DNA of 23,230 nucleotides. Origin: a virus. The notes under the pieces were generated by a model that was not told the origin of the DNA, ran no database searches, and saw nothing but the letters and a program-made list of their open reading frames with translations. The stretch spans positions 1-23,230 of IMG/VR virus record IMGVR_UViG_3300025130_000009. One strand, 5' to 3'. Shown here piece by piece: positions 23,166-23,230 of this stretch. How positions within the stretch are numbered: the stretch's first letter is position 1; every line of letters begins with the position of its first letter. A program made the position numbers and the translations under genes.

Positions 23166-23230
23166 TTCAGCGTCCTCCCGTCGGTCGCCCCGTCAGCGGG
23201 GCCGTCGGTCTGGACCGCCCGCTTGATGTT
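23162..23230 (-). CDS. Unidentified gene, 3' end only (partial)
   Basis: The last 22 codons (NIKRAVQTDGPADGATDGRT then LN) and a TGA at 23162. The frame is chosen because its stop overlaps the TTG of the next gene as TTGA and because the other two frames stop earlier. The flexible Gly/Asp/Thr-rich tail does not identify the gene; a packaging or portal gene could lie upstream, but that is a guess from gene order. Confidence 0.45.
   Translation of the reverse strand, partial: NIKRAVQTDGPADGATDGRTLN

Overview
The window is one continuous stretch of a tailed double-stranded DNA phage (free phage or prophage; no bacterial gene, integrase or attachment site is visible). All credible genes lie on the minus strand, so transcription runs from high to low coordinates. 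The organisation is that of a siphovirus: lambda-type capsid and decoration proteins, Mu-type minor head and head-completion proteins, a 1347-residue tape measure and several tail-tip proteins. G+C is high in the head/tape-measure core and lower at both flanks, so a proteobacterial host is plausible, but nothing in the sequence identifies it. There is no non-coding stretch longer than 56 bases.

Layout in transcription order. (1) 23230-21730: the end of an unidentified gene, a secreted or anchored Ser-rich protein, and four small genes chained by overlapping start/stop codons. (2) 21730-16961: three beta-rich virion proteins (760, 464 and 168 residues), probably fibre, spike or decoration components, with an HNH endonuclease gene between the first two. 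(3) 16961-11307: a staphylococcal-nuclease-like enzyme, a tiny protein with four Trp pentapeptides, a MuF-type minor head protein fused to a domain with an HEXXH zinc-protease motif, a small hypothetical, a Mu gpG-like protein, a prohead protease with an internal scaffold start, a gpD-like decoration protein, a gpE-like major capsid protein, and a Mu gp36-like head-completion protein. (4) 11303-10875: tail terminator. (5) 10875-9240: a lysis cassette (coiled-coil/TM protein, 32-residue TM peptide, GTA-type holin, GH108 endolysin) set inside the morphogenesis operon. (6) 9240-1: a small unknown gene, the tail tube, the tape measure, then four tail genes in one reading frame, each separated from the next by stop + one codon + start.

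The genes together assemble the head (MuF, protease/scaffold, capsid, decoration, gp36-like), join and build the tail (terminator, gpG-like, tube, tape measure, tip proteins) and lyse the host. Packaging genes (terminase, portal), replication and regulation are outside the window. The items most worth a second look are the MuF-HEXXH fusion beside a nuclease gene, the AW-pentapeptide miniprotein, the nested scaffold start, the one-frame stop-NNN-start gene chain with a beta repeat close to a UGA-C junction, and the placement of the lysis genes.
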